A DNA stretch of 35,336 nucleotides, taken from positions 1 to 35,336 of the forward strand of contig JBEBRN010000028.1 in assembly GCA_040394775.1 (NCBI GenBank). The letters run 5' to 3'. The notes below the pieces were generated by a model. That model was not told the origin of the DNA and made no database searches. It saw nothing but the letters and a program-made list of their open reading frames with translations. The stretch comes from 40-80 sp040394775 (lineage in GTDB: Bacteria > Bacteroidota > Bacteroidia > Flavobacteriales_D > Crocinitomicaceae). This document shows, one piece after another, positions 15,185-22,872 of this stretch; the stretch's first letter is position 1; each line of letters opens with the position of its first letter. The translations under genes were made by a program, and so were the position numbers.

Positions 15185-16432
15185 ATGCAGTTGAATTGGC
15201 ACACTATATTTCCTCGGGTAGAAAATGAGTTCTATTATTTGGCGTGTTCTGGTGGCGTTGATTCAATGGTTTTGTGCTATTTAATGCACCAAGCAAAATT
15301 ACCGTTTGAAATACTACATGTCAATTTTCATCTCCGAGATAAAGCTTCCGATAGAGACGAAGCGTTAGTCGTTGAATATGCCAAACAGCTGGATATAAAA
15401 GTGCATATTCAACATTTTGACACGCTTAAAATCCATCAGGAAGAAGGCGGAAATCTAGAAAATATTTGTCGTGACTTGCGTTATTCGTGGTTTGATACTT
15501 TTTTAACGGAAAATCCACATTCAAAATTAGTGGTTGGACATCATTTGGACGATCAAATCGAAACGTTCTATCTACAACTCGCCAGAAAGGCAGGAATTGT
15601 TGGACTTTCATCGATGAATGTTGTGAATGGAAGAACACTTCGACCGTTACTGGATTTTTCCAAACAAGCGATTTATGCATTTGCTCAAAATCATCACATT
15701 CCTTGGCGAGAAGATCATTCAAATGCTGAAAATGACTTTACTCGAAACAAATTACGAAATGTTTTTATTCCATTTTTAGAAGAAAACATACCAACGCTAA
15801 AAGATTCGATTTTAACAGTGATTAACGCTTTTCAAACGACGAAAACGACGCTGATAAACGAACTTCAATCGGAAAACCTACTTTCCGATCATTTTGAGTT
15901 GGACACGCTACTCTATCAATCGTGGAATGTGGATAAAAAGCATATTTTTCTTCATTTGCTAAACATTCGATCAAGCACTTTTGATGAATTAGAAAAGTTA
16001 ATTCATTCCGACATTGGCAAATACATTGAAATCGACGATTGGTTTATTTCCAAGAAAAAAGACAGTTTGGCATTCGATAAAATAGAAGCAGCTATTCTTC
16101 CAGCATTGCGATTGGAAAACGTATCCGAACTACCGGCTTCGTTTTCGAGAGATGTTGTTTATTTAGATGCTTCAAAAATAAACGGAGATTTACAGTTACG
16201 AAAGTGGCAAGAAGGCGATAAATTAGCGGCTATCGGTGTGAATGGTTCAAAATTGGTCTCTAAAATCATTAACGAAGCACATCTTTCGGCGTATGAAAAA
16301 AGGAAGGTGTTGGTGTTGACCGATGCTGAAACAATTTTGTGGATTGTCGGAATTAAAGTGGGGCGACATGCGGTGGCGAAAGCGGATGCTGGAGAAATCC
16401 TAAAAATAAGTGTACAAGACCCGACGATGTAA
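15185..16432 (+). CDS. tilS: tRNA(Ile)-lysidine synthetase TilS
   Basis: This 415-residue protein has the PP-loop SGGVDS at residues 22-27, GHHLDDQIETFYLQLARKAG and LRPLLDFSK, diagnostic of TilS. TilS converts C34 of tRNA-Ile(CAU) to lysidine so that it reads AUA, and is essential in most bacteria. The C-terminal part, with LRKWQEGDKLAAIGVNGSK, is the tRNA-binding TilS_C domain. The start at 15185 precedes the PP-loop at normal distance. It is monocistronic and divergent from the MgtC gene. Confidence 0.96.
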   Translation: MQLNWHTIFPRVENEFYYLACSGGVDSMVLCYLMHQAKLPFEILHVNFHLRDKASDRDEALVVEYAKQLDIKVHIQHFDTLKIHQEEGGNLENICRDLRYSWFDTFLTENPHSKLVVGHHLDDQIETFYLQLARKAGIVGLSSMNVVNGRTLRPLLDFSKQAIYAFAQNHHIPWREDHSNAENDFTRNKLRNVFIPFLEENIPTLKDSILTVINAFQTTKTTLINELQSENLLSDHFELDTLLYQSWNVDKKHIFLHLLNIRSSTFDELEKLIHSDIGKYIEIDDWFISKKKDSLAFDKIEAAILPALRLENVSELPASFSRDVVYLDASKINGDLQLRKWQEGDKLAAIGVNGSKLVSKIINEAHLSAYEKRKVLVLTDAETILWIVGIKVGRHAVAKADAGEILKISVQDPTM

Positions 16433-16479
16433 TTGTACAGTAGTTTGTTAGTATTCAACATTATTTTTAATAACGTGTA

Positions 16480-16517
16480 ATTATTCATACATAAAATAGT
16501 ATATTTGTATAAATAAT
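16480..16517 (+). promoter_or_regulatory. hipBA promoter with inverted-repeat operator
   Basis: ATTATTCATACA (16480-16491) and TGTATAAATAAT (16506-16517) are an inverted repeat matching at 11 of 12 positions across a 14-base spacer. A perfect -7 box TATATTTG (16500-16507) lies in the spacer and right arm, and the HipB ATG is at 16526. HipB proteins bind palindromes at their own promoters, so this is the likely autorepression site. No clear -33 TTG is present. Confidence 0.6.
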
Positions 16518-16525
16518 CAATCATT

Positions 16526-16837
16526 ATGGCAAATAAAAGTCCTATACTACTACCAAAAATAAAAAAGATATTAGCTGAACTTGGAGGAAACATCAAGTTG
16601 GCAAGATTAAGACGCAAGTTAAGTGCTGAGCAGATTGCAGAGCGAGCGGGAATAAGTCGTTCTACATTAAACGCTATTGAAAAAGGATATGAAGGAGTTG
16701 GTATTGGTCATTATCTGAACGTTCTAAATGTTTTAGGACTTGAAAAAGACTTTCTATTAATTGCTAAAGATGATGAGTTAGGAAGAAAATTACAGGATAT
16801 TGGTTTGGTAACAAAAGAGCGCGCACCGAAAAAATAA
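16526..16837 (+). CDS. HipB-like antitoxin, XRE-family helix-turn-helix regulator
   Basis: The 103-residue protein has an XRE HTH at about residues 24-70 (LARLRRKLSAEQIAERAGIS, then RSTLNAIEKG). The position six bases before a HipA-family kinase identifies it as the antitoxin and autoregulator of a type II toxin-antitoxin module. A basic tail (KERAPKK) ends the protein. The inverted repeat over the -7 box upstream is its probable operator. HipB is normally the labile partner that holds HipA inactive. Confidence 0.88.
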   Translation: MANKSPILLPKIKKILAELGGNIKLARLRRKLSAEQIAERAGISRSTLNAIEKGYEGVGIGHYLNVLNVLGLEKDFLLIAKDDELGRKLQDIGLVTKERAPKK

Positions 16838-16843
16838 TAACTC

Positions 16844-18133
16844 ATGGCGAAACAAGATAAAAGAAGAGAGATATTTGTATATGTAAATTGGCAGGAGAAT
16901 GCTAATCCATTGTATATGGGTAACTTACACAGTGTTCTTTTAAGAGGTAAAGAAGTTTTTTCTTTCGAGTATGATTCGGAATGGTTACAATCAGAACAAG
17001 CTCAATTGCTTGATCCAGACCTACATTTATATAATGGAATTCAGTATTTAAACGACTCATCTAAAAGTAATTTCGGCATGTTTCTAGACTCTTCTCCTGA
17101 TAGATGGGGAAGAATTTTAATGAGAAGAAGAGAAGCAGCATTGGCGCGTCAAGAAAAAAGAGTAGAACAAACTTTATATGAAACAGATTATTTATTAGGT
17201 GTGTATGATGCTCAACGTATGGGAGGGTTACGATTCAAATTAGACCCAAATGGTCCATTTTTGAACAACAATAAAGAAATGACTACTCCACCATGGACTT
17301 CTATTCGTGAATTAGAACAAATTAGTTTGCGTTTGGAAGATGATGATGTGGTCAATGATCCTGAATACATGAGATGGTTAAACATGTTGGTCGCACCTGG
17401 TTCTTCTCTTGGCGGTGCTCGACCAAAAGCAAGCGTACTGGATAAAGACAATCATTTATGGATAGCAAAATTTCCTAGTAAGAATGATTTGGGAGATAAT
17501 GGCGGTTGGGAAATTGTAACCTATGAATTAGCCATTTTAGCAGGTGTTAATATGGCTCCAGCGCAAGCAAAAAAATTCACAAGTACGCATCATACATTTT
17601 TGACCAAACGTTTTGACAGAACACCACAAGGAGGTCGGATACATTTTGCTTCTGCGATGACTTTACTTGGACATATTGATGGAGAGGACTATGGAGAAGG
17701 TGTCAGCTATTTGGAATTAGTAGAGTTTATTACTACTAATGGAGCAAATATAAATAATGACTTAGAACAACTTTGGAGACGAATAGTATTTAGTATTTGT
17801 GTTTCCAATACGGATGACCATTTAAGAAATCACGGTTTTATACTAACGAAAGAAGGTTGGATTCTATCACCTGGCTATGATATCAATCCTATAGAAACAG
17901 GTACAGGATTAAAACTCAACATTACCGAGAATGACAATGCTTTAGACTTAAATCTTACCTTAGAAGTTTGTCACTTTTTCCGATTAAAAGAAAAACGAGC
18001 AATAGAAATTATAGAGGAAGTTAAATCTGCTGTACGTAACTGGAAAAAAATTGCTGCAAAGTATCAAATTTCAAATACGGAACAAGAATTGAAATCAAAA
18101 GCCTTTCAACAAGCTGAGATTATTACGTTATAA
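16844..18133 (+). CDS. HipA-family serine/threonine kinase toxin
   Basis: The 429-residue protein has near full HipA length. An N-terminal subdomain covers about residues 1-110, then comes the Gly-rich loop GSSLGGARPKA (187-196), whose serine is the autophosphorylation site in E. coli HipA. Lys209 lies in IAKF, catalytic NTDDHLRNH at 322-330 (Asp324, Asn329), and the metal-binding YDINP includes Asp346. HipA phosphorylates glutamyl-tRNA synthetase in E. coli and slows growth; other homologues hit other tRNA synthetases. All key residues are present, so it should be active. The large single gene argues against the three-part HipBST layout. Confidence 0.92.
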   Translation: MAKQDKRREIFVYVNWQENANPLYMGNLHSVLLRGKEVFSFEYDSEWLQSEQAQLLDPDLHLYNGIQYLNDSSKSNFGMFLDSSPDRWGRILMRRREAALARQEKRVEQTLYETDYLLGVYDAQRMGGLRFKLDPNGPFLNNNKEMTTPPWTSIRELEQISLRLEDDDVVNDPEYMRWLNMLVAPGSSLGGARPKASVLDKDNHLWIAKFPSKNDLGDNGGWEIVTYELAILAGVNMAPAQAKKFTSTHHTFLTKRFDRTPQGGRIHFASAMTLLGHIDGEDYGEGVSYLELVEFITTNGANINNDLEQLWRRIVFSICVSNTDDHLRNHGFILTKEGWILSPGYDINPIETGTGLKLNITENDNALDLNLTLEVCHFFRLKEKRAIEIIEEVKSAVRNWKKIAAKYQISNTEQELKSKAFQQAEIITL

Positions 18134-18159
18134 CTGAAGCAAGATGAATAATTATTCTT

Positions 18160-18194
18160 GAGAATTGAAAAAATATTGAATTTTTTCAATTCTC
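18160..18194. terminator. Bidirectional terminator between hipA and the WYL regulator
   Basis: A perfect 14-bp stem (18160-18173 with 18181-18194) closes a 7-base loop. The A-run on one arm and T-run on the other suit termination in both directions. It overlaps the last codons of the WYL gene on the minus strand. Confidence 0.8.
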
Positions 18195-19202
18195 TCCATA
18201 CTTCCTACTCGCTTTCAAAAATCGCTTTGCTAGTTCTTCTTTCAGCGCAACGGGCTCCAGCACAACAATCTCACCGCCATAACTCATCATATCGCGAATA
18301 AGTTCCTCTGAAACAAGAGCGTCTAAACTAAAAGTGGTGGTTTCCTCCTCTTCTACTTTTATTTTTTGGGAGGAATGAAAAGGCTGTGATTGAATGTATT
18401 TAGAAGCAATTTTATCCGCTTTAAACACGATTTGCTTCACTTCTTCTTTTCCTGCGGTTATTCCTGTCGAATATTTAAAGAAATCCTTCGCGGAGAAATT
18501 AATCGGCTCTTCGTATTTTTCCTCGGTAATTTTTAATTCATCCATTCGCTCCAAAGCATAGGTGATGGTACTATTTTTATCAAAGTCAAAAGCAATTAAA
18601 TACCAACGATTTCGGTATTCTTTTAATAAAATAGGCAAAACGCGTCGTGCTTTTCGTACACCAGAAATAAAGCTTTCGTATTCAAATGTGGCAATCAACG
18701 TATGTTTAATTGCTTCTAATAATTGCGGCAAATATTCATTGCCAAAGGAAGCAAATCCTCTTTCAAATTGGATAATTTCCGAATCATCTTGCGCATTCTC
18801 TTCACCAAAAGCGGCAATTCTATCAAAAATTTTATCGATGGCTAAACCGAACTGCTTAAACATCGACGTATCTTTAAACTGCATCAAGGTTTTGGTGGCA
18901 AAATGAAGTGATTCAATTTCTTCACTACTCAAAGGAATATCGTTGATAGAAAAATCTTCTTCCGTATAATAATAGCCTTTGTGGCGTTTACTATATTTGA
19001 TAGGAGCATCCATTTCCTCTCGCATGGCAAACAAATCTTTCTCTATTGTCGAATCACTGATATTTTGTCCATTGTCCGAACCAAAAAGTGCTTCTTCACA
19101 GGCGCTTCTCAACTCCTCTTTCGATGGAAAAGGCTTGTATTTATTGCGTATGAATCTATCGATGATACGATAGCGAATATGGGCATTTTTTATGGACGGC
19201 AT
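18186..19202 (-). CDS. WYL-domain transcriptional regulator
   Basis: This 338-residue protein has an N-terminal winged-helix region (about residues 1-85, including STIEKDLFAMREEM), then a WYL domain with YRNRWYLIAFD near residue 197. A C-terminal extension carries the usual WCX-type pattern. WYL domains bind small ligands or nucleic acid ends and regulate many loci, including defence and stress genes. It is the last gene of an operon after an outer-membrane protein and an exported coiled-coil protein, with 12 bases to the latter, so it may control that operon. The targets are inferred. Confidence 0.9.
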   Translation of the reverse strand: MPSIKNAHIRYRIIDRFIRNKYKPFPSKEELRSACEEALFGSDNGQNISDSTIEKDLFAMREEMDAPIKYSKRHKGYYYTEEDFSINDIPLSSEEIESLHFATKTLMQFKDTSMFKQFGLAIDKIFDRIAAFGEENAQDDSEIIQFERGFASFGNEYLPQLLEAIKHTLIATFEYESFISGVRKARRVLPILLKEYRNRWYLIAFDFDKNSTITYALERMDELKITEEKYEEPINFSAKDFFKYSTGITAGKEEVKQIVFKADKIASKYIQSQPFHSSQKIKVEEEETTTFSLDALVSEELIRDMMSYGGEIVVLEPVALKEELAKRFLKASRKYGEN

Positions 19203-19214
19203 CGTACAATAGAA

Positions 19215-19907
19215 TTAATCGCAACCACAAACACCAGTCACAGGGATAATCGTTTTGTCGCCTTTCGAGTTTGTAATAATCATCGTTGCTTCAAATACTT
19301 TATTCGACCCAACGGTATTAATCTGTTTTTTATGGGTAAAAACTAAAGTATAATCAGCATTAGAAAAAGATCCGGCACCTTTAAAAAGCAACCGTTCCTG
19401 ACGACCGTTTATGATGACTAAACAATCTTTATTTTCATCTTCTAAATACAGAAATTGACGGTTGTTGTAATCCGCTTGATCCTGCGAATAAAAACAAGCA
19501 CATCCTTTGGCATATTGAGGCATCACTTTGAAATTGGATACTTCAATTGCTGACAACAAACTATCTGCACCTAATACCATCACTTTTTGTTTAAGTTCTT
19601 GTAATTCTCTAGAACGAAATTTCAATTGACTTTCGGTACGTTCAACAGTAATTCTCAAACTATTGTTTTCAGCGGTTAGTTTTTCAATTTGTTTTTCTTG
19701 CTTTTCGATATAGTTTTGGTGATCGTATAGCTTTGGATTAGAACTCTTTAAGTCAGATATTTCATTTTTCAAATGAATCAGTTCATTTTCAAGCGAATCT
19801 ACATAACGAGAAAGCTCTTTAATGGTTCGATCCTTTGTTTGTGAAAATAGTACCGTTGAAAATAATAAAACACCAATTAAACTGAATAAACTTTTCTTAG
19901 AATTCAT
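19215..19907 (-). CDS. Exported coiled-coil protein with a Cys-containing C-terminal domain
   Basis: I do not recognise this protein. Starting at the ATG at 19907 it has 230 residues; a TTG two codons earlier also lies in frame. A signal peptide (MNSKKSLFSLIGVLLFSTVLFS) is followed by a long heptad-rich coiled coil (about residues 26-110). A compact domain then has GCACFYS, DCLVIINGRQERL and ends VTGVCGCD. The five cysteines suggest disulphides or metal binding in the periplasm. It lies 10 bases after the outer-membrane protein gene and 12 before the WYL regulator, so an envelope partner role is likely. Confidence 0.78.
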   Translation of the reverse strand: MNSKKSLFSLIGVLLFSTVLFSQTKDRTIKELSRYVDSLENELIHLKNEISDLKSSNPKLYDHQNYIEKQEKQIEKLTAENNSLRITVERTESQLKFRSRELQELKQKVMVLGADSLLSAIEVSNFKVMPQYAKGCACFYSQDQADYNNRQFLYLEDENKDCLVIINGRQERLLFKGAGSFSNADYTLVFTHKKQINTVGSNKVFEATMIITNSKGDKTIIPVTGVCGCD

Positions 19908-19917
19908 CTTCAACCTA

Positions 19918-20628
19918 TTACATTCCGATATACAACTTCAATCCAAGTCCAAAGTTAGGATTAACAAAAGACACTTTATTTCGATCGATTGATTCTGTCC
20001 ACGAATCTGTATTACCGTCGTAAGTTTCAGTATAATAGTGATAATTAAAACTATTAAAAGTCAATCCCATAAACATATAATATTCCAAGCCGAATTTACT
20101 TCTGAAAGTATGATTCATCCCTATTTGAAATGTCATCAACCCTTGATATAAATTATCTTTATATTTTTTTGTCATTAGTGGATTGAAATTGGAAAAATTA
20201 GAATAATTATTATAATTACGGAACTTCAAACGTGGAGCAATATAAAGCCCGTTCATAGCAGGACGTCCGTTTAGTAAATACTTTTTATACGCAACAGACA
20301 AAAGAAAACCATATCCTTGGCCTCTTTGACTATTTATTTGCGCATCATAATTAGGAATATCTCTGGCAATGCCTATGAAATTCATACGGTTAAATCCAAG
20401 CATAGAAATCGTTGGTCCTACTTCAATCTCGACACCATTATTATAGCCAAAAGCTTTCTCGTAACTAAAAATCACATCACCTGACATAAATCGCAACACG
20501 TCCACTTTAATTGCATGTTGAGGCATATAAAATAATTTTTTCTTTACTCTTACTGTATCTAATTCTTTTTGTGAATATGTCCAAAATGCTGAGCTCGCTA
20601 TGATTATTCCTATAATTAATTGTTTCAT
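19918..20628 (-). CDS. Putative outer-membrane beta-barrel protein
   Basis: The 236-residue protein begins MKQLIIGIIIASSAFWTYSQ, a clear Sec signal peptide. The mature chain has alternating beta strands rich in Tyr, Phe and Gly (for example FGLEYYMFMGLTFNSFNYHYY) and ends FGLGLKLYIGM, as expected of a small outer-membrane barrel. The KVDVLRFMSGDVIFSYEKAF stretch resembles DUF3575-type barrels, but I cannot assign a family with certainty. It is the first gene of the operon with the coiled-coil protein and the WYL regulator, and has a good promoter upstream. Confidence 0.78.
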   Translation of the reverse strand: MKQLIIGIIIASSAFWTYSQKELDTVRVKKKLFYMPQHAIKVDVLRFMSGDVIFSYEKAFGYNNGVEIEVGPTISMLGFNRMNFIGIARDIPNYDAQINSQRGQGYGFLLSVAYKKYLLNGRPAMNGLYIAPRLKFRNYNNYSNFSNFNPLMTKKYKDNLYQGLMTFQIGMNHTFRSKFGLEYYMFMGLTFNSFNYHYYTETYDGNTDSWTESIDRNKVSFVNPNFGLGLKLYIGM

Positions 20629-20658
20629 CTGATTTAATAATTAGTCATTCGTTAACTA

Positions 20659-20692
20659 CAAATATACAATAACGTAAATTGAATACGTTCAA
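20659..20692 (-). promoter_or_regulatory. Promoter of the OMP-coiled-coil-WYL operon with a palindrome
   Basis: On the minus strand, TTG (20692-20690) and a perfect -7 box TATATTTG (20666-20659) are separated by 23 bases. Between them an inverted repeat AACGTA/TACGTT (20671-20676 and 20684-20689) could bind a dimeric regulator, possibly the WYL protein of the same operon. Confidence 0.5.
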
Positions 20693-20722
20693 TGTGAATA
20701 TCTTTTCTGACAAAGTAAAATA

Positions 20723-20926
20723 TTAAAGCGTGTCCTCAATCACTTCCTTTACTCTGCCCACTTCTCCTGTTTCCAGTCGTACTTTAATTCCATGCGTATG
20801 ATTTGGAGATTTGGTTAAAATCGTTGCTACCACACCTTCCGTTAGAAACCCACTTCGCTGATCTGCTTTGAGTACTATCTTGACTTCTGACCCTATTTTA
20901 ATGTTTTTTCGTTCTGTTCCGTCCAT
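20723..20926 (-). CDS. YwbE-like small protein (DUF2196)
   Basis: From the ATG at 20926 the product is 67 residues, beginning MDGTERKNIKIGSEVKIVLK and including RSGFLTEGVVATILTKSPNH and GIKVRLETGEVGRVKEV, the YwbE family pattern. The frame extends 37 codons further upstream, but that part does not look like the family, and 67 residues is the usual length. The function is unknown; the fold looks like a small beta barrel. It is cytoplasmic and monocistronic, 94 bases downstream of the operon that starts at 20628. Confidence 0.85.
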   Translation of the reverse strand: MDGTERKNIKIGSEVKIVLKADQRSGFLTEGVVATILTKSPNHTHGIKVRLETGEVGRVKEVIEDTL

Positions 20927-21101
20927 GATTTTAAAATTGAGATATTTTGTTATAAATTTAGTGAATTTGTTCCTCTTTAAGCACTCAATTACTTCTTTTA
21001 CAAAATTGTAAAAAAACGAGTTACCTAATAGCGTCATTATTTATTGGACACAAAGGTTTGTAATAACATTAAATTTATGTCATGAGTTTACATCGAAGAA
21101 A

Positions 21102-21221
21102 ATGGCAGAACAGATTACATGCTTAGAAATAGCGTTAATAATTGAATGGTATAAAGATGAAGACTTATCCTGTACGCTAGATGCACTCATGGTTACAGAA
21201 GCGCTTTACAATGCAATCTAG
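21102..21221 (+). CDS. Possible 39-residue protein
   Basis: An ATG at 21102 opens a frame of 39 residues (MAEQITCLEIALIIEWYKDE, then a short acidic part) ending at TAG 21219-21221. The composition is protein-like and acidic, but length alone does not exclude chance. No promoter or relative is recognised. Confidence 0.2.
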   Translation: MAEQITCLEIALIIEWYKDEDLSCTLDALMVTEALYNAI

Positions 21222-21238
21222 ATAAAATAAAAAACACG

Positions 21239-21268
21239 TTGGGTATTTAACGATATTTTATATATTTA
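21239..21268 (+). promoter_or_regulatory. Candidate promoter (TTG-N19-TATATTTA)
   Basis: TTG (21239-21241) and TATATTTA (21261-21268, one mismatch to TAnnTTTG) have the ideal 19-base spacing. Transcription would start near 21274, leaving a leader of about 110 bases before the gene at 21387. Confidence 0.4.
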
Positions 21269-21386
21269 CCCTAACAAAATAAAACGACAAGCAATTTTAA
21301 ACTATCTGAACGAACTAAAAAATGGACTTAATGGTAGATAAAAGTAAAAGCCGAATCGCTAATAGCAGCTACTAATAATTAAAATC

Positions 21387-21974
21387 ATGAAATCAAAACA
21401 AATAATTGAAGAAGCAGAAAAATATTTTTCTATTCATTTAACCCAAACTACAGAAAATGAAATTCCAAAATTGATTTGTTGGAAGGAAGAGAATCTTATA
21501 CTAAACGCTAATGATTATAAGAGTTACTTTCAAAGTCCTGTTTTATATTTACAAGCAGGTGAAAAGAAAATACCGACTAGTAGAGCTCTTCAAAATGAGT
21601 TGTATTCTGATTTTTTGGCTGTAAGTCCATTAGCTGGTTTTGGAAATGGTTATAGCCGATTAATGCAAGCTGAGGATCATCTTTTATTGTTCTTTGCATT
21701 ATTAGAGTCACCTACAGGTAATCTTGATAATGAAGGTAATTTTTTTCGCGATCATAAAGTAACTGGTGCCATATCAATAATAAAAGTAGATGAAGGTCTG
21801 TTATGGGGTTTTTGGCCTGATGATAACCTTTATTCTAATTACGATGCTTACATAAAGAAAATTTGCACCATAGTAGGTTGCCCTATCTATATAAAAGATG
21901 ACTTAAAAAAAGGTACCGTTAATTTTGTGCATGAAGAACCTGATTGTAATTGGCGAAAAGCACCAAATTTCTAA
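21387..21974 (+). CDS. Protein of unknown function, 195 residues
   Basis: I do not recognise this protein. It has no signal peptide or membrane segment and looks soluble, acidic and alpha/beta, with conserved-looking blocks LAGFGNGYSRLMQAEDHLLLFF, GAISIIKVDEGLLWGFWPDD and a tail FVHEEPDCNWRKAPNF. It stands alone after a long spacer and before another unknown gene, in the loosest part of the window. The size and isolation recall immunity-type proteins of contact-dependent toxin loci, but no toxin gene is nearby and nothing in the sequence confirms this. Confidence 0.72.
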   Translation: MKSKQIIEEAEKYFSIHLTQTTENEIPKLICWKEENLILNANDYKSYFQSPVLYLQAGEKKIPTSRALQNELYSDFLAVSPLAGFGNGYSRLMQAEDHLLLFFALLESPTGNLDNEGNFFRDHKVTGAISIIKVDEGLLWGFWPDDNLYSNYDAYIKKICTIVGCPIYIKDDLKKGTVNFVHEEPDCNWRKAPNF

Positions 21975-22320
21975 TGCCTTTTCTGAAAAGTTAATAACTG
22001 AATATAATTACACTAAAACACTGGGATTTAAGTGCTTATTCGAGTATTTTTCCGCACGTCAAGTTCTGCGCAACTGGACAGGATAACAGCCCACAATCTC
22101 CAACGTTTCATACCACCAAACGTTATAGAACAAACCTATATTCTAAATATAAAATCTGACAAAGAAGGAAAAATTTACATAAAAATTAGAAAAGCAATCT
22201 ACAGACAATCTCTTATTTTCTTTTCTTTTGAGTGTTAGTTTATCAATCCAGTTAATCGTTGGAATTATAAAAGTCGTAAAAGAAAATAAATTAGCATTCA
22301 ACAACTTAAATTCCAATCCT
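21975..22320. other. Intergenic region with a short inverted repeat
   Basis: No supportable gene is seen in this stretch; a 68-codon frame at 22032-22238 has unlikely composition. AACGTTT (22102-22108) and AAACGTT (22118-22124) form an inverted repeat with a 9-base spacer, within a comparatively GC-rich patch (about 22050-22130) that contrasts with the flanks. On the minus strand the patch reads TATAACGTTTGGTGGTATG, resembling spacers found between accessory genes in this phylum. Confidence 0.45.
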
Positions 22321-22785
22321 ATGTCAAGCGCTAACGCTATCATTAAAATCAACGAATCATTTTATGACATGGTCAACTTCAATACCTATGAAACCGGCAA
22401 TGGCGACTTCTTCGCAAACGGCTTTAACTCGATGGCTGGGATGTTCATGGTACTTCTAACTCCAGCAACTTCGGAAAGTGAAATCGTAAAGGAAATCCAA
22501 CTTCTGGGTGGCGATCCGTCAGATGATCTTTGGTTAAAAGACAACGCTGCTAAATTTATTTTTTTTTATCGCGTTCAGGAGAAAAAGAATGATATACATA
22601 CTTATGAAGAACAAGACGAATTAAGGATGAAAATTGAAAGGGAAGAAAATATTTCTTCGACCATAGAAGCACTGATGAAGTTCGCTCCTACTACACAGTA
22701 TAATTTAGTAGTCACCGACCCAAAATATATCTCTCATCTTCAACCTGGAGCTGTTTTCGAAACTACTGCTCATGATATGTGCTAG
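22321..22785 (+). CDS. Protein of unknown function, 154 residues
   Basis: I do not recognise this protein. The ATG at 22321 gives MSSANAIIKINESFYDMVNF; the frame also runs back to a TTG at 22228, but that part is low complexity. It is soluble, without signal peptide, with an acidic helical middle (EEQDELRMKIEREENISST). The FANGFNSMAGMFMVLLTPA block is the most structured-looking part. It stands alone between a long spacer and the lipoate ligase gene. Function cannot be inferred. Confidence 0.6.
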   Translation: MSSANAIIKINESFYDMVNFNTYETGNGDFFANGFNSMAGMFMVLLTPATSESEIVKEIQLLGGDPSDDLWLKDNAAKFIFFYRVQEKKNDIHTYEEQDELRMKIEREENISSTIEALMKFAPTTQYNLVVTDPKYISHLQPGAVFETTAHDMC

Positions 22786-22872
22786 TCAATTATTTAATTT
22801 AAGATAAAAACATCTTTAAATAGCTGTCTTTCATTAAAAAAGGGTAATTTTAGGTCACAAAAATACATACAC

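Larger units (their letters stand above)
21038..21386. other. Intergenic region with a candidate promoter and a tiny open frame
   Basis: The stretch is AT-rich and has no gene I can support firmly. It holds a 39-codon frame at 21102-21221, a TTG-N19-TATATTTA promoter candidate at 21239-21268, and a weak imperfect inverted repeat GTTGGGTA/TACCCTAAC near 21238-21274. A 17-codon frame (MDLMVDKSKSRIANSSY) starts near 21321 ahead of the gene at 21387. No repeats or known RNA motifs were seen. Confidence 0.5.

Noticed and set aside
16526..18133. HipBST three-component toxin-antitoxin system
   Set aside because: The kinase is one full-length protein with its N-terminal subdomain attached; no separate HipS-like gene is present.
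22032..22238. 68-codon plus-strand frame in the spacer after the 195-residue protein
   Set aside because: The composition is unlike a protein, the start is arbitrary and no promoter or family pattern is visible.
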